DNA of 64,000 nt from Chloroflexus aggregans DSM 9485 (lineage in GTDB: Bacteria > Chloroflexota > Chloroflexia > Chloroflexales > Chloroflexaceae): assembly GCF_000021945.1 (NCBI RefSeq), contig NC_011831.1, forward strand, positions 2,617,353 through 2,681,352, written 5' to 3'. Below the pieces are notes generated by a model. The model saw only the letters and a program-made list of their open reading frames with translations, was not told the origin of the DNA and made no database searches. Made by a program: the position numbers and the translations under genes. Numbering within the stretch: position 1 is the stretch's first letter; each line of letters opens with the position of its first letter. Positions 54,112 to 62,320 of the stretch are shown piece after piece.

Positions 54112-54969
54112 TCAAGTAGCACCCCTCCGTCTGAGCGTCACGACAATTGCTCCGAGCAAGAGGGCTACTAATGCAATAAAACCCCACCACTGGCTGCTAT
54201 CGCCTGAAGTAGGCGATGTTACTTGGGAAACCCCGCCTGCCGGCAGTACGGTTGCAGTTGCCGATGGTGATGGTACGGGCGTGGACGTAGGCATTGCCGG
54301 TGCGGTCGCTGTTGCCGATGGTACAGGCGTGAATGTGGGCATTGCCGATGCAGTCGCAGTTGCCGATGGTACAGGCGTGAATGTGGGCATTGCCGGTGCG
54401 GTCGTGGGTCGCGGTGGCGTCTGCGTTGGCATAACAATCGCCGTGGCTGTCGGCTCGGACGTAGCCGTCGGTGTTGTAGTCGGCTCTGCTACCGTCTCTC
54501 GGAGACAGACATCGGCGAAGGTGACATCAGGTGGAACAGCCCCACCACTGGCGTCACCTGGCCCCCATGCCCAACCGTGTAAATCACCATCACTGACCTG
54601 CACATTACTCGCACCGAGGTTAGAATAGCGCCACCCACTTTGATCTCGCAGGTAAAAGGCCCAGTAAACTACCCGGCCCTGCTCGCGGGCACAGAAGCAG
54701 CTTGTAGCCGGGTAGTCACACCCTTCGTACCCGATTTTGCAAACCGCAGCGCCAATACTGCTCTGCTGACTAATCACCGGCAAGCCACTGCGTTCAAGGA
54801 GTTCGAGACCACTGATACTCGGCTCGCCAAACGTCACGCATGTTGTAAAGACCTCACCGTTACCAAAGCGAACCACTACCCCGGCGCGGTTGACCGCCGG
54901 TTGGGCGGTGGCTACGCCGGAGAGGAGGGTGACTGCGAACAAGATCAACAGAAACCGCAATGATCGCAT
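54112..54969 (-). CDS. Membrane-anchored DUF4430 (transcobalamin C-terminal-like) protein
   Basis: A 285-residue exported protein. A signal peptide (RFLLILFAVTLLSGVATAQP) is followed by one globular domain (about 30-165). The domain has SGLELLERSGLPVIS, a Cys cluster (CKIGYEGCDY and CFCAR), YWAFYLRDQSGWRYSNLGAS and VSDGDLHGWAWGPGD. The Y-W and D-G-D-x-x-x-W features match DUF4430, the domain shared with the C-terminal part of transcobalamin and intrinsic factor. A Thr/Pro/Ala linker with 16-residue repeats follows, then a membrane helix and basic tail (RRR). ATG 54969 gives the best signal peptide; a GTG at 54996 is possible. It follows the alpha6/alpha6-barrel gene at once. Confidence 0.78.
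   Translation of the reverse strand: MRSLRFLLILFAVTLLSGVATAQPAVNRAGVVVRFGNGEVFTTCVTFGEPSISGLELLERSGLPVISQQSSIGAAVCKIGYEGCDYPATSCFCAREQGRVVYWAFYLRDQSGWRYSNLGASNVQVSDGDLHGWAWGPGDASGGAVPPDVTFADVCLRETVAEPTTTPTATSEPTATAIVMPTQTPPRPTTAPAMPTFTPVPSATATASAMPTFTPVPSATATAPAMPTSTPVPSPSATATVLPAGGVSQVTSPTSGDSSQWWGFIALVALLLGAIVVTLRRRGAT
54261..54410. repeat. 48-bp coding repeats in the linker
   Basis: Near-identical units at about 54261, 54315 and 54363 encode the MPTFTPVPSATATA-type linker of the DUF4430 protein. Steps are 54 and 48 bp, both multiples of three, so copy number can change without breaking the frame. Confidence 0.85.
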
Positions 54970-55000
54970 AGGTAACCGGTAAGAGCGTTCGGTCACGAAT

Positions 55001-56062
55001 TCACACTTGGGCCGACTTGCGTCGCAGCGCTACCCCGGCAACCAGCAATCCCAACCCGCCGACAACCAACAACGGTAGAGGCAGGATCGGTTCGCCACCG
55101 GTGCGTGGTAACGTGCCGGCAGGTGCGATCAAGCTCTGCGCGGTCGGGATCGTCGTGGTTGCGACCGGCAAAGTCCGACGGGCCAGCGCGGGAATGGCTT
55201 GATAGGTAGCAAGTGCGTTGTCGTCGGGCATTGCATCTTGATAACGGAACGCGCCACTACTATTCTGAAATGCGGCTAAAGCGCTCAACGGAGTGGCATT
55301 ACCTTGCTTCCACGCTGCGTCGTCCAGGTTTTCGCCCAGTGCAAGAATGGCCTGAACGACCGCTGCCGTCGAATTGGCGTCACTGGCGTTACCGAACGCC
55401 GACGTTTGTGAGTAGGGGAACCCACCATCGGGGTTTTGCTGACCACGCAGATAGGTCCGTGCTGCTGTCAGTGCATCGGCGGCGCGGGCATAACCACTCA
55501 ATGCCATCACCGCCAGGCTCGTGGTATTGGTGTCGCTGCCGGTTGCTGCTGCGCCATCAAAGCTCCAACCACCGTCACGCAATTGCAACGCGATCAACCG
55601 ATTGATGGCGGCTGCCGGTGGTTCAACCCCCATCGCTTTGATGGCGAGCAATGCCAGGGCGTGTCCGTAGACATCACTCCCGTACTGGCCGGTTGCCGGA
55701 TCGTAGAAAGTGCCGAGTTGACGGGCCAAATTCACTCCACCGAAGTTGAGTGGATCGCGCTGGGCGGCGACGGCAGCCAAAATGACCTTCGCAGTCGCGC
55801 CGGCCGAAGAGGTTCCATACGTGGCCGCTTGTCCGGCGAGATAGGTAACGGCGTTCGCCGGTGGTTGTTGCCCGCCGGCGACAAAGGCAACGATTGCATC
55901 GGCGGTATCACCGGGACCAAAACCGGCAAAACTGCCATCAGCTTGTTGTTGACCGGCAACCCATGTCAATGCCGCTTCAATGGCGTTGGTCTGGGCAATT
56001 ACCGGTTGCCAGACGACGAGACTCATAATGAGTGTGACGAGCAGGGCATACATGCGGCGCAT
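55001..56062 (-). CDS. Surface alpha6/alpha6-barrel protein with LPxTG-like anchor
   Basis: A 353-residue exported protein. After a signal peptide (ALLVTLIMSLVVWQPVIAQ) come five or so prenyltransferase/terpene-cyclase-type helical repeats (ALTWVAGQQQADGSFAGFGP, LIALQLRDGGWSFDGAAATG, YLRGQQNPDGGFPYSQTSAF, LAAFQNSSGAFRYQDAM). These form the alpha6/alpha6 toroid also used by the N-terminal half of intrinsic factor and transcobalamin. The end is LPRTGGE, a membrane helix and RRKSAQV, like a sortase substrate. The catalytic DxDD or QW context of true cyclases is missing. First gene after the cobalamin riboswitch, so a corrinoid-binding role is inferred. Confidence 0.8.
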   Translation of the reverse strand: MRRMYALLVTLIMSLVVWQPVIAQTNAIEAALTWVAGQQQADGSFAGFGPGDTADAIVAFVAGGQQPPANAVTYLAGQAATYGTSSAGATAKVILAAVAAQRDPLNFGGVNLARQLGTFYDPATGQYGSDVYGHALALLAIKAMGVEPPAAAINRLIALQLRDGGWSFDGAAATGSDTNTTSLAVMALSGYARAADALTAARTYLRGQQNPDGGFPYSQTSAFGNASDANSTAAVVQAILALGENLDDAAWKQGNATPLSALAAFQNSSGAFRYQDAMPDDNALATYQAIPALARRTLPVATTTIPTAQSLIAPAGTLPRTGGEPILPLPLLVVGGLGLLVAGVALRRKSAQV

Positions 56063-56134
56063 AGCAAATCATGTCCTTTCGTTGCAGATCGAACCTACCC
56101 TTCCAGCTCACGCGCAGATCACGCCCGTTGATCG

Positions 56135-56168
56135 CAATAAAACACCCTCCACGCCGTATGGAGGGTGT
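56135..56168 (-). terminator. Leader terminator of the riboswitch operon
   Basis: On the minus strand ACACCCTCCA-TACGGCG-TGGAGGGTGT forms a 10-bp stem followed by TTTTATT. It lies between the riboswitch and the first gene, so it is very likely the B12-controlled expression platform. Confidence 0.85.
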
Positions 56169-56214
56169 GAATCGACGAAGGCAAGAATGCATGCCAATCT
56201 TGCGACCGCCTCAC

Positions 56215-56395
56215 TCCCTTACCAACGCGGGTGTGATAGCGAACGAGTAGGGACGGGCATTCTGGCTCGTCGCCAATGGCGACCTACAGTAGCGTGGACT
56301 GCGCCGGCCTTTGACCGGACTTCCCCCAATTAAGCCCTTCGCTTCCTCCGGGCTCCCTACCGGTGGGGTGATACATACCCCACAATTGCTTATAT
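56215..56395 (-). ncRNA. Cobalamin riboswitch
   Basis: Reading the minus strand, the aptamer core has the known order of conserved blocks. GGGGAAGTCCGG comes first, then GGCCGGCGCAGTCC and ACGCTACTGTA (about 56328-56284). The B12 box variant GAGCCAGAATGCCCGTC follows at 56268-56252. A further 5' stem (GTGGGGT/ACCCCAC-like) precedes it. A sigma-70 promoter lies just upstream and a terminator downstream. B12 binding would be expected to turn the five-gene operon down. Exact ends are approximate. Confidence 0.88.
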
Positions 56396-56407
56396 TCAAT
56401 TGCCGCG

Positions 56408-56436
56408 ATAGTACCACACATGCAACTGTTTGTCAA
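56408..56436 (-). promoter_or_regulatory. Sigma-70-type promoter of the B12 operon
   Basis: On the minus strand a perfect TTGACA (56436-56431), a 17-bp spacer and TACTAT (56413-56408). The predicted start near 56401 would place the riboswitch at the very 5' end of the transcript. Confidence 0.75.
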
Positions 56437-56546
56437 CGACGAGCAGTTATTGTTGTGGATTTGCACGTTTAGATAAATCTTTGTTACCGTTATAAGCGAT
56501 GATTATCCGAGGGATCGCGCACTATTGGTATACTATTGCAATACAC

Positions 56547-57593
56547 TCAGCGTAATTGCGCCAAAACATCGGTCAACACAGCAATCGCCCGCTCGTACTC
56601 GACCAACGCGACGTGTTCGTCGGGGGTGTGGTCAAGCCGTGAATCGCCTGGTCCATATGCGACAATCGGGCATTGCCACACAGGTCCGACGACGTTCATA
56701 TCGGCAGTACCGGTTTTATGCAGAAAGGCCGGTTGACCACCATGTTGCCGGATGGCGCGGACAAAAGCGCTGGCGAGTGGCGTGGTGCGCGAGCTTTGAA
56801 ACGCGGGGCATGCACCTTCAAAAGAGATGTCGGCTGAGCCGGCCAAATGACGGAGAGTCTCGGCGAGTGCTGCCGGGTCAATACCGGGTGGTAAGCGTAG
56901 GCCGACGGTTGCTTCTACCCATTCCGTTATCCCGTCGCTGCCGCTGCTCACCCGGCGCAGCGAGGGGATGAGTTGATCGAACAATCGCTCACGTCCGGCA
57001 TTGACAGTTTGGCAGTAGTCCTCGACTGCACGCCAGAAGGCGACCATCACTTCCGGCGCAGCTCGTTGCTCACCGGCGCTATGCGCTACCGGTTGGTGGT
57101 AGCGGTAGTGGGCGAGTAATCGTCCCTTATAACCGAGCGTAACCCGATCCCAGCCGCTCGGTTCCCCAATGATGCAAAAATCGGGACGGTAACGATCGCG
57201 GGCTGCATGTGCTCCACGTGAACTGGCTGCCTCTTCTTCGGTAGCGCCGATAATGATTAAGCGACAACGTAAGGTTCCGGCTAACTCGGCTTGCCGTGCC
57301 GCCCACACAAACGTTGCCAACGGCCCTTTGGCATCGACCGCTCCTCGTCCGTACAGCTTACCGTCGACGATCCGTACCGGTATCTCGCCGGGTACAGTGT
57401 CGATGTGGCCGAGGAGCACGACCAATGGCCCGTCTGTTCCCACACACCCAACTGCACTGCCCGACTCATCGACGAATGCTTCCCAGCCGAACGCTGTCAT
57501 CTGCTCGACCATCATCTGTACCGCTGCCGCTTCCTGCCCCGACAGCGACGGCGTTTGCAAGAGACGGATGAGAAAGGTTGTCGCTTCATTCAT
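56547..57593 (-). CDS. lysK: [LysW]-lysine/ornithine hydrolase (M20 family)
   Basis: A 348-residue zinc peptidase that releases lysine (or ornithine) from the LysW carrier protein in the alpha-aminoadipate or LysW-arginine route. Metal-site motifs are VVLLGHIDTVPG and YGRGAVDAKGPLATFV, with the Glu pair in IIGATEEEAASSRGA. The C-terminal HKTGTADMNVVGPVW and VAYGPGDSRLDHTPDEH are characteristic of LysK rather than ArgE or DapE. ATG 57593 has GAAGGGTG upstream. The other pathway genes are not in the window. Confidence 0.87.
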   Translation of the reverse strand: MNEATTFLIRLLQTPSLSGQEAAAVQMMVEQMTAFGWEAFVDESGSAVGCVGTDGPLVVLLGHIDTVPGEIPVRIVDGKLYGRGAVDAKGPLATFVWAARQAELAGTLRCRLIIIGATEEEAASSRGAHAARDRYRPDFCIIGEPSGWDRVTLGYKGRLLAHYRYHQPVAHSAGEQRAAPEVMVAFWRAVEDYCQTVNAGRERLFDQLIPSLRRVSSGSDGITEWVEATVGLRLPPGIDPAALAETLRHLAGSADISFEGACPAFQSSRTTPLASAFVRAIRQHGGQPAFLHKTGTADMNVVGPVWQCPIVAYGPGDSRLDHTPDEHVALVEYERAIAVLTDVLAQLR

Positions 57594-57700
57594 TATCGAA
57601 CACCCTTCGCAAAACGTGGTATGCAAGATGTCTTGTCCGCTGTTCGTGGTGGGTGACTGCTGCCCACCAGCCTAGGGTTGTAGTGGTGAGGACTGACACT

Positions 57701-57721
57701 CCCACGGCTAAAGCCTGTGGG
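57701..57721. repeat. IS right-end hairpin
   Basis: CCCACGGCT-AA-AGCCTGTGGG gives nine pairs with one bulge. It overlaps the tnpB stop (57708). The decayed element at 50 kb has a related hairpin in the same flank context (CTCCCACG). Confidence 0.75.
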
Positions 57722-58850
57722 GTTCTCGGTTCTGCGGCTCGCCCAACGGCTGAGCCTCCCCGAAGGCGGTGCCCCCGCCCTTCTTTAGGATAGTAAGCGC
57801 AGCATTATGATCGCGGTGCAACGCACAACCACAATACGGGCAGGAGTGCCAGCGAACGGCAAGCCGTTTGGGGACGAACTCGCCACAGTGCGCGCATACG
57901 TGCGACGTTCCGGCAGGGTTGACTGCCACCACGACTCGCCCAGCACGTGCAGCCTTGGCGAGCAGGATATTCAGAACGAAACCCCATCCGGCGTCGGAGA
58001 TCGATTTGGCAAGGGGATGGTTCCGTACCATCCCCCGAATGTTCAGTTTTTCAACCGCAATATGGTCATCCTCATTGACCGGTGCGCGGGCGATTGTGTG
58101 GGCGAAGTCCCGTCGCGCCCGCTTGACCTTCAGGTGAGCGTTCACAAGCAATGTGCGTGCCTGACGGGAGCGATTGCTGCCCTTCACGCGACGAGCGAGC
58201 CGTCGTTGCGCCTGTTTCAGCGTGCGTTCGGCGGCGCGATAGGAGCGCGGGTTGGCAATCTGTACGCCGTTCGACAGCGTCGCAAACGACTCACGTCCAA
58301 CATCAATCCCTACCGACCTGCCGGTTGGCGGGAGTGGCGACGGTGCAACGTCACACACGATGTGTGCGTACCATCCATCCGCGTTGCGAACGATGATACA
58401 GATGTTTGGCGTGCCCTCAACCGGGCGATCGTTGTACAGCCGAATAGCGCCGATTTTGGAGAGGACGAGCCGTCCCTGCTCCCGCTTGACGCCGTTGCCC
58501 CACCGGGGATAGGTGAAACTATCGTACCGGCCCCGCCCTTTGCAGCGCGGATACCCCGCCTTTTCGCCGGCGTTCACCCGCCGAACGAACGCTTGAAACG
58601 CGCGGTCTCCTCGACGCACGACATCCTGCACCACTTGAGAGTGGACACGCTGCAAATATGGCACCTCCCGTTTCAGCATAGGCAGGCTGGCGCATTGGCG
58701 CGCAAAGCCGATGGACTCGCCACGTTCCCGATAGGCGGTCTTGCGCTCGCTCAAAGCGTGGTTATAGCGTTGGCGGCAAGTTTCCACCGTCTCAGAAAGA
58801 CACGCTCCTTGAGCAGGTGTCGGACGTAACGTGGAGACAAACGTCTTCAT
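57708..58850 (-). CDS. tnpB: TnpB RNA-guided nuclease (IS200/IS605)
   Basis: A 380-residue TnpB with all catalytic sites: Asp in GIDVGRESFATLS, Glu in AVEKLNIRGM and Asp in LHRDHNAALTIL. The zinc finger is CAHCGEF with CPYCGC. The N-terminal region MKTFVSTLRPTPAQGACLSE and VDVVRRGDRAFQAF-like WED/REC sequence are normal. TnpB proteins cut DNA matching the RNA guide made from the element right end and help keep the element in the genome. It is translationally coupled to tnpA. Confidence 0.92.
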   Translation of the reverse strand: MKTFVSTLRPTPAQGACLSETVETCRQRYNHALSERKTAYRERGESIGFARQCASLPMLKREVPYLQRVHSQVVQDVVRRGDRAFQAFVRRVNAGEKAGYPRCKGRGRYDSFTYPRWGNGVKREQGRLVLSKIGAIRLYNDRPVEGTPNICIIVRNADGWYAHIVCDVAPSPLPPTGRSVGIDVGRESFATLSNGVQIANPRSYRAAERTLKQAQRRLARRVKGSNRSRQARTLLVNAHLKVKRARRDFAHTIARAPVNEDDHIAVEKLNIRGMVRNHPLAKSISDAGWGFVLNILLAKAARAGRVVVAVNPAGTSHVCAHCGEFVPKRLAVRWHSCPYCGCALHRDHNAALTILKKGGGTAFGEAQPLGEPQNREPHRL

Positions 58851-59245
58851 CCGCGTGTGCGCTGCGCTTCGCTATACCGCCGGATGGTATCGGCGGAAAC
58901 GTGTCCGGTCGTTGACCAGACATACGAACGAGACCCCAAGGACGGCATGCGTTGCAGGAAAGGAAACTCCTGTCGCACGATGCGGCTGGTTTTGCCCTTG
59001 AACCGCCCAACGATGTGGTTGGGTACCCAGTGCGGCGTTGCCGAAACAACCAGAGGGAGATGGTCAGGCATGATTTCAAGCGCCACCATCTCACACTCCA
59101 GCTCAGACGCCGTCTCACGCATCAGTTCATCCAGGCGTGTTGTTCGGCGGTCACCTACCATCTTCCGTCGCCGCTTGGGGCACCAGACCAGGTGGGAGTT
59201 GATGAGCAACACGCACGGATCGTTGGAGTGGTACATCTGTTTCAC
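58847..59245 (-). CDS. tnpA: Y1 transposase TnpA with altered HUH motif
   Basis: A 132-residue IS200-type transposase, full length for the family. The nucleophile Tyr124 is present (TIRRYSEAQ). The metal-binding HUH motif, normally H-V-H, reads H62-L-P64 (MPDHLPLVV), so the second His is lost. The codon is CCT, a short mutational step from a His codon. Loss of one HUH ligand should prevent or strongly weaken metal-dependent strand cleavage. The rest is collinear with the family. Confidence 0.88.
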   Translation of the reverse strand: MKQMYHSNDPCVLLINSHLVWCPKRRRKMVGDRRTTRLDELMRETASELECEMVALEIMPDHLPLVVSATPHWVPNHIVGRFKGKTSRIVRQEFPFLQRMPSLGSRSYVWSTTGHVSADTIRRYSEAQRTRG

Positions 59246-59325
59246 AGCAACAGTATATCATAGATTGCGTAGATGATGTTGTGTGGATGTGTAATGCGTA
59301 TCTACACGTCAGTACCGCGCTTCAT

Positions 59326-59346
59326 CCCACCCCTAAAGGGTGTGGG
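59326..59346. repeat. IS left-end hairpin
   Basis: CCCACCCCT-AA-AGGGTGTGGG pairs as two short stems with one mismatch and resembles the right-end hairpin. It lies about 80 bp upstream of the tnpA start. Confidence 0.7.
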
Positions 59347-59499
59347 CTTTCGCGCGCCTGTTCTGTAACCCATCACCCGCTCCGCACGCGACCGTTTGGC
59401 GCACAATGATCGTTGTCTCCGTATGGATCAGGCGAGTTGGTGCATACTATAGCATATCTGATAGTTCAAGCTATTGCTTCATGCGTCAAATGTTGTGGG

Positions 59500-60252
59500 C
59501 TACTTCGTTACTGCATCCCATCGTCCGGTCAGTTCGGCGACTTGCGCGTAGCGTGCGTATACGTCGGCCAATACATCTTCATCCACAACCTGCGCATTCC
59601 GATATACCTGCTTGTCGAGCATACGGTTGGGATCACCGCCCGGCCAGATTCGCCACGAATCGTTGTCGATCACGTCGGCAACGAGCAGACTACCGTCACC
59701 GGCCCGGCCAAACTCGATCTTGAGATCGACGAGAGTTACGTCAAGTTTGGCCCATGCTGCTTCGAGTGTCGTAAACACCTGTTGTCCGGTCATCGTCATC
59801 TGTTCGACTTCAGCGGGCGTGGCGATGCCTTGCGCCACTATTTCGTCGGGTGTGATCTGTGGATCGTGACGCGCGTCGTCTTTCAGAAAAAACTCGACCA
59901 ATGGCGGATCAAACCGTTGTCCGGCAGCTTCCGGGTAGCGGCGCAGATACGATCCTGCCGGCAACCGACGCATCACCACTTCGAGCGGGATCATGACACA
60001 ACGCCGCACGACCGTTAGTTTCGGTTCTGGTGCTTCGATGAAGTGGGTGGCAATTCCGGCTCGGTTGAGGAAGCGGAAGACGTTCGCCGTTGTCTGCCCT
60101 GCCAAGGCTCCTTTACCGGCGATCACGTGTCGGCGAGCGCCATCGCCGGCGGTAATGCCGTCTTTGTGAAAGAGGATCGCGAGATCGGGATCGGTTGGGT
60201 GAGCGTAGACGATCTTTGTTTTGCCTTCGCTAAGGACGTGACCAAGCTCCAT
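59500..60252 (-). CDS. purC: SAICAR synthetase
   Basis: Makes SAICAR from CAIR and aspartate in purine synthesis. The 250-residue protein has LSEGKTKIVYAHPTDPDLAI at the start, VRRCVMIPLEVVMRRLPAGS, PLVEFFLKDD and LVDLKIEFGRAGDGSLLVAD, then DNDSWRIWPGGD. It is the last gene of the his/pur operon, 32 bp after purM. Confidence 0.95.
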   Translation of the reverse strand: MELGHVLSEGKTKIVYAHPTDPDLAILFHKDGITAGDGARRHVIAGKGALAGQTTANVFRFLNRAGIATHFIEAPEPKLTVVRRCVMIPLEVVMRRLPAGSYLRRYPEAAGQRFDPPLVEFFLKDDARHDPQITPDEIVAQGIATPAEVEQMTMTGQQVFTTLEAAWAKLDVTLVDLKIEFGRAGDGSLLVADVIDNDSWRIWPGGDPNRMLDKQVYRNAQVVDEDVLADVYARYAQVAELTGRWDAVTK

Positions 60253-60284
60253 AATCGTCTCTCTTTCCTCTGTACGTTCAGATG

Positions 60285-61310
60285 TTATCCGTCGACCAAG
60301 CGCACTGTCGGTGTGGCCGTTACTCTACCGACCAGTTGTGCTTCGGCAACGGCCTTTTGGGCGGTGGCAACCGACTCGGTGGGGACGATCACCAGCATGC
60401 CCAGCCCCATATTGAGCGTGTGATAAGCCTCACTCTCGGCGAGGCCACCGACTTCTACCAGCAACTGACAAATCGGGGGAATGGTCCAACTGCCGCGCAC
60501 GAGTTCTGCGCCCATCCCCTTGGGAAGCACGCGGGGGAGATTGTCATAAATCCCGCCACCGGTGATGTGGCAGAGGGCTTTCACCGGGACAACTGCGCGC
60601 AGTGCGTTCACTTCAGCGAGATAACAACGGTGAATAGCCAGTAGCGCCTCGCCGATGGTTTGTCCGCCGAGCAATGACGGACGCGCGTGGTAGCCTTCGG
60701 TGGCGAAGTGTTGAGCGACGATCCGACGGGCCAGCGAGTAGCCATTGGTATGTAGACCGGTGCTAGGGAGGGCCAAGATCGCATCGCCGGCGGTCACATC
60801 AGGACGCGGCAAGAGATCGGCCCGTTCGACCACACCGACGATTGTGCCGGCCAGATCGAAGGCACCGGGGGCGTAGATATCGGGCATTTCAGCCGTTTCG
60901 CCCCCGATCAGCGCACAACTGACGGCGCGACATCCTGCTGCCACACCGCTGACGATAGCGGCAATCTGGATGGGATCGAGTTTGGCGACGGCAATGTAAT
61001 CAAGAAAGAAGAGCGGTCGCGCACCCTGCACCAAAATATCGTTTACGGCATGGTTGACTAAATCCTGCCCAACCGTATCGTAGCGTTCTAAAGCAGCGGC
61101 GACTAAAGTTTTGGTCCCGACACCATCGGTGCTGCTCACGAGCACCGGGGCCTGCATACCGGCTAGAGCGAGTGCGGCATCAAAACAACCACCGAACGCT
61201 CCCATTCCGGCCAAGACGGCCGGCCCATGGGTGCTGCGCACGGCGGTGGTCATCAGTTCTTTGGCCCGGGTGGCGGCAGCAATATCAACTCCGGCGGCAC
61301 TATATTTCAT
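60285..61310 (-). CDS. purM: AIR synthetase (phosphoribosylformylglycinamidine cyclo-ligase)
   Basis: Closes FGAM to AIR with ATP, the purine step shortly before PurC. The 341-residue protein shows KYSAAGVDIAAATRAKELM, LVSSTDGVGTKTLVAA, the loop CALIGGETAEMPDIYAPGAF and HITGGGIYDNLPRVLPKG. It overlaps hisG by 4 bp. Confidence 0.95.
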   Translation of the reverse strand: MKYSAAGVDIAAATRAKELMTTAVRSTHGPAVLAGMGAFGGCFDAALALAGMQAPVLVSSTDGVGTKTLVAAALERYDTVGQDLVNHAVNDILVQGARPLFFLDYIAVAKLDPIQIAAIVSGVAAGCRAVSCALIGGETAEMPDIYAPGAFDLAGTIVGVVERADLLPRPDVTAGDAILALPSTGLHTNGYSLARRIVAQHFATEGYHARPSLLGGQTIGEALLAIHRCYLAEVNALRAVVPVKALCHITGGGIYDNLPRVLPKGMGAELVRGSWTIPPICQLLVEVGGLAESEAYHTLNMGLGMLVIVPTESVATAQKAVAEAQLVGRVTATPTVRLVDG

Positions 61311-62320
61311 GATCGCTCCTCACTGAGGCGAGCGCTGAGTCGCGCAAACGCCTCGCTTTCGGCTCGGAAGACATGTTGTACTTGAACGGTTGTGATGCTA
61401 CTAGCGCCAATGCTGCGCAGATAATCGATGGCCGGTAACAATTCCTCTTGTGGCACGACAATATTGACGGCGTACCAACCACTCGCACCGGCAAACTTGC
61501 TCCATACCGGTGCAATGGTTGGCCCCTGCAAACCGGCCAGCTCGTGGCGTGCCGTAACCTTGCGTCCCACCTCTTCGACTGAGGTACCGGGTAGATTGGC
61601 CGTCAGCGAATAGAACTGACGCCCACGTCGGCGCGCTTCGATCAGGTCGCAAAGCTGTCGGACCAATTCGAGTCGGGCCGGATTGCCACGGAGCGAGCGG
61701 CGTGAACCGATCAGGATCGCTTGTGAACGAAGGATCGGTCCCCCTACGATCTTGAGTTGATTCTCGCGAATGGCCGTACCGGTTTCGGTAATGTCGGCAA
61801 TAATGTCGGCATAGCCAAGGCTGGGAGCTGCTTCGGTAGCGCCTTGCGACTCAACCAGCTCGAAGACGTTGATCCCTTGGGTGTAGCAGAACCTCCGCAC
61901 CGTATTCGGGTATTTCGTTGCGATCCGTAATCGGCGGCCTTGGGCTTGAAACTCAACCGCGAGATCGGCTAAATCGGCCCACGAGGTGACGTCGATCCAA
62001 CTTTGCGGCACAGCAAAGACAAGCTCTACCCGCCAGAAGCCAAGATCATCAATGATGATGAGCACATCATCATCGTCGTCGCCGTATTGTTCGTGCAACA
62101 AGTCGTAGCCGGTGATACCAAGATCAATTGCTCCTTCGGCTACTTTGGCGACAATATCGGCAGGGCGGTGGAGCAAGACCTCGGTGTTGGGCAGGCCACG
62201 TAGGATGGCCGTATACTGGCGCGGGTTGGCACGGGTGACACGCAAACCGCAACTTTCAAGTAAGGCAATGGTGGCATCGTAACCGGAACCCTTTGAGGGA
62301 ATGGCAAAGCGCAGCGTCAT
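61307..62320 (-). CDS. hisG: ATP phosphoribosyltransferase, long form
   Basis: First enzyme of histidine synthesis. The 337-residue protein has the two-lobed catalytic part (LRFAIPSKGSGYDATIALLE, DLGITGYDLLHEQYG, RIATKYPNTVRRFCY, GYADIIADITETGTAIREN). It also has a C-terminal ACT-like HisG_C domain (about residues 255-320: LQGPTIAPVW, WYAVNIVVPQEELLPAIDYL, GASSITTVQVQHVF). The long form is usually feedback-regulated and independent of HisZ, which makes the HisZ/HisS-like neighbour notable. Confidence 0.92.
   Translation of the reverse strand: MTLRFAIPSKGSGYDATIALLESCGLRVTRANPRQYTAILRGLPNTEVLLHRPADIVAKVAEGAIDLGITGYDLLHEQYGDDDDDVLIIIDDLGFWRVELVFAVPQSWIDVTSWADLADLAVEFQAQGRRLRIATKYPNTVRRFCYTQGINVFELVESQGATEAAPSLGYADIIADITETGTAIRENQLKIVGGPILRSQAILIGSRRSLRGNPARLELVRQLCDLIEARRRGRQFYSLTANLPGTSVEEVGRKVTARHELAGLQGPTIAPVWSKFAGASGWYAVNIVVPQEELLPAIDYLRSIGASSITTVQVQHVFRAESEAFARLSARLSEERS

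Larger units (their letters stand above)
57695..59350 (-). mobile_element. IS200/IS605-family element, complete structure
   Basis: tnpA and tnpB overlap by 4 bp on the minus strand and are flanked by end hairpins at 57701-57721 and 59326-59346. It lies between lysK and purC without breaking a recognisable gene. TnpB appears intact, but TnpA carries a damaging substitution, so the element may depend on another TnpA. Confidence 0.87.

Noticed and set aside
57807-58829. Plus-strand frame of 340 codons opposite tnpB
   Set aside because: Antisense shadow of a clearly functional tnpB frame.
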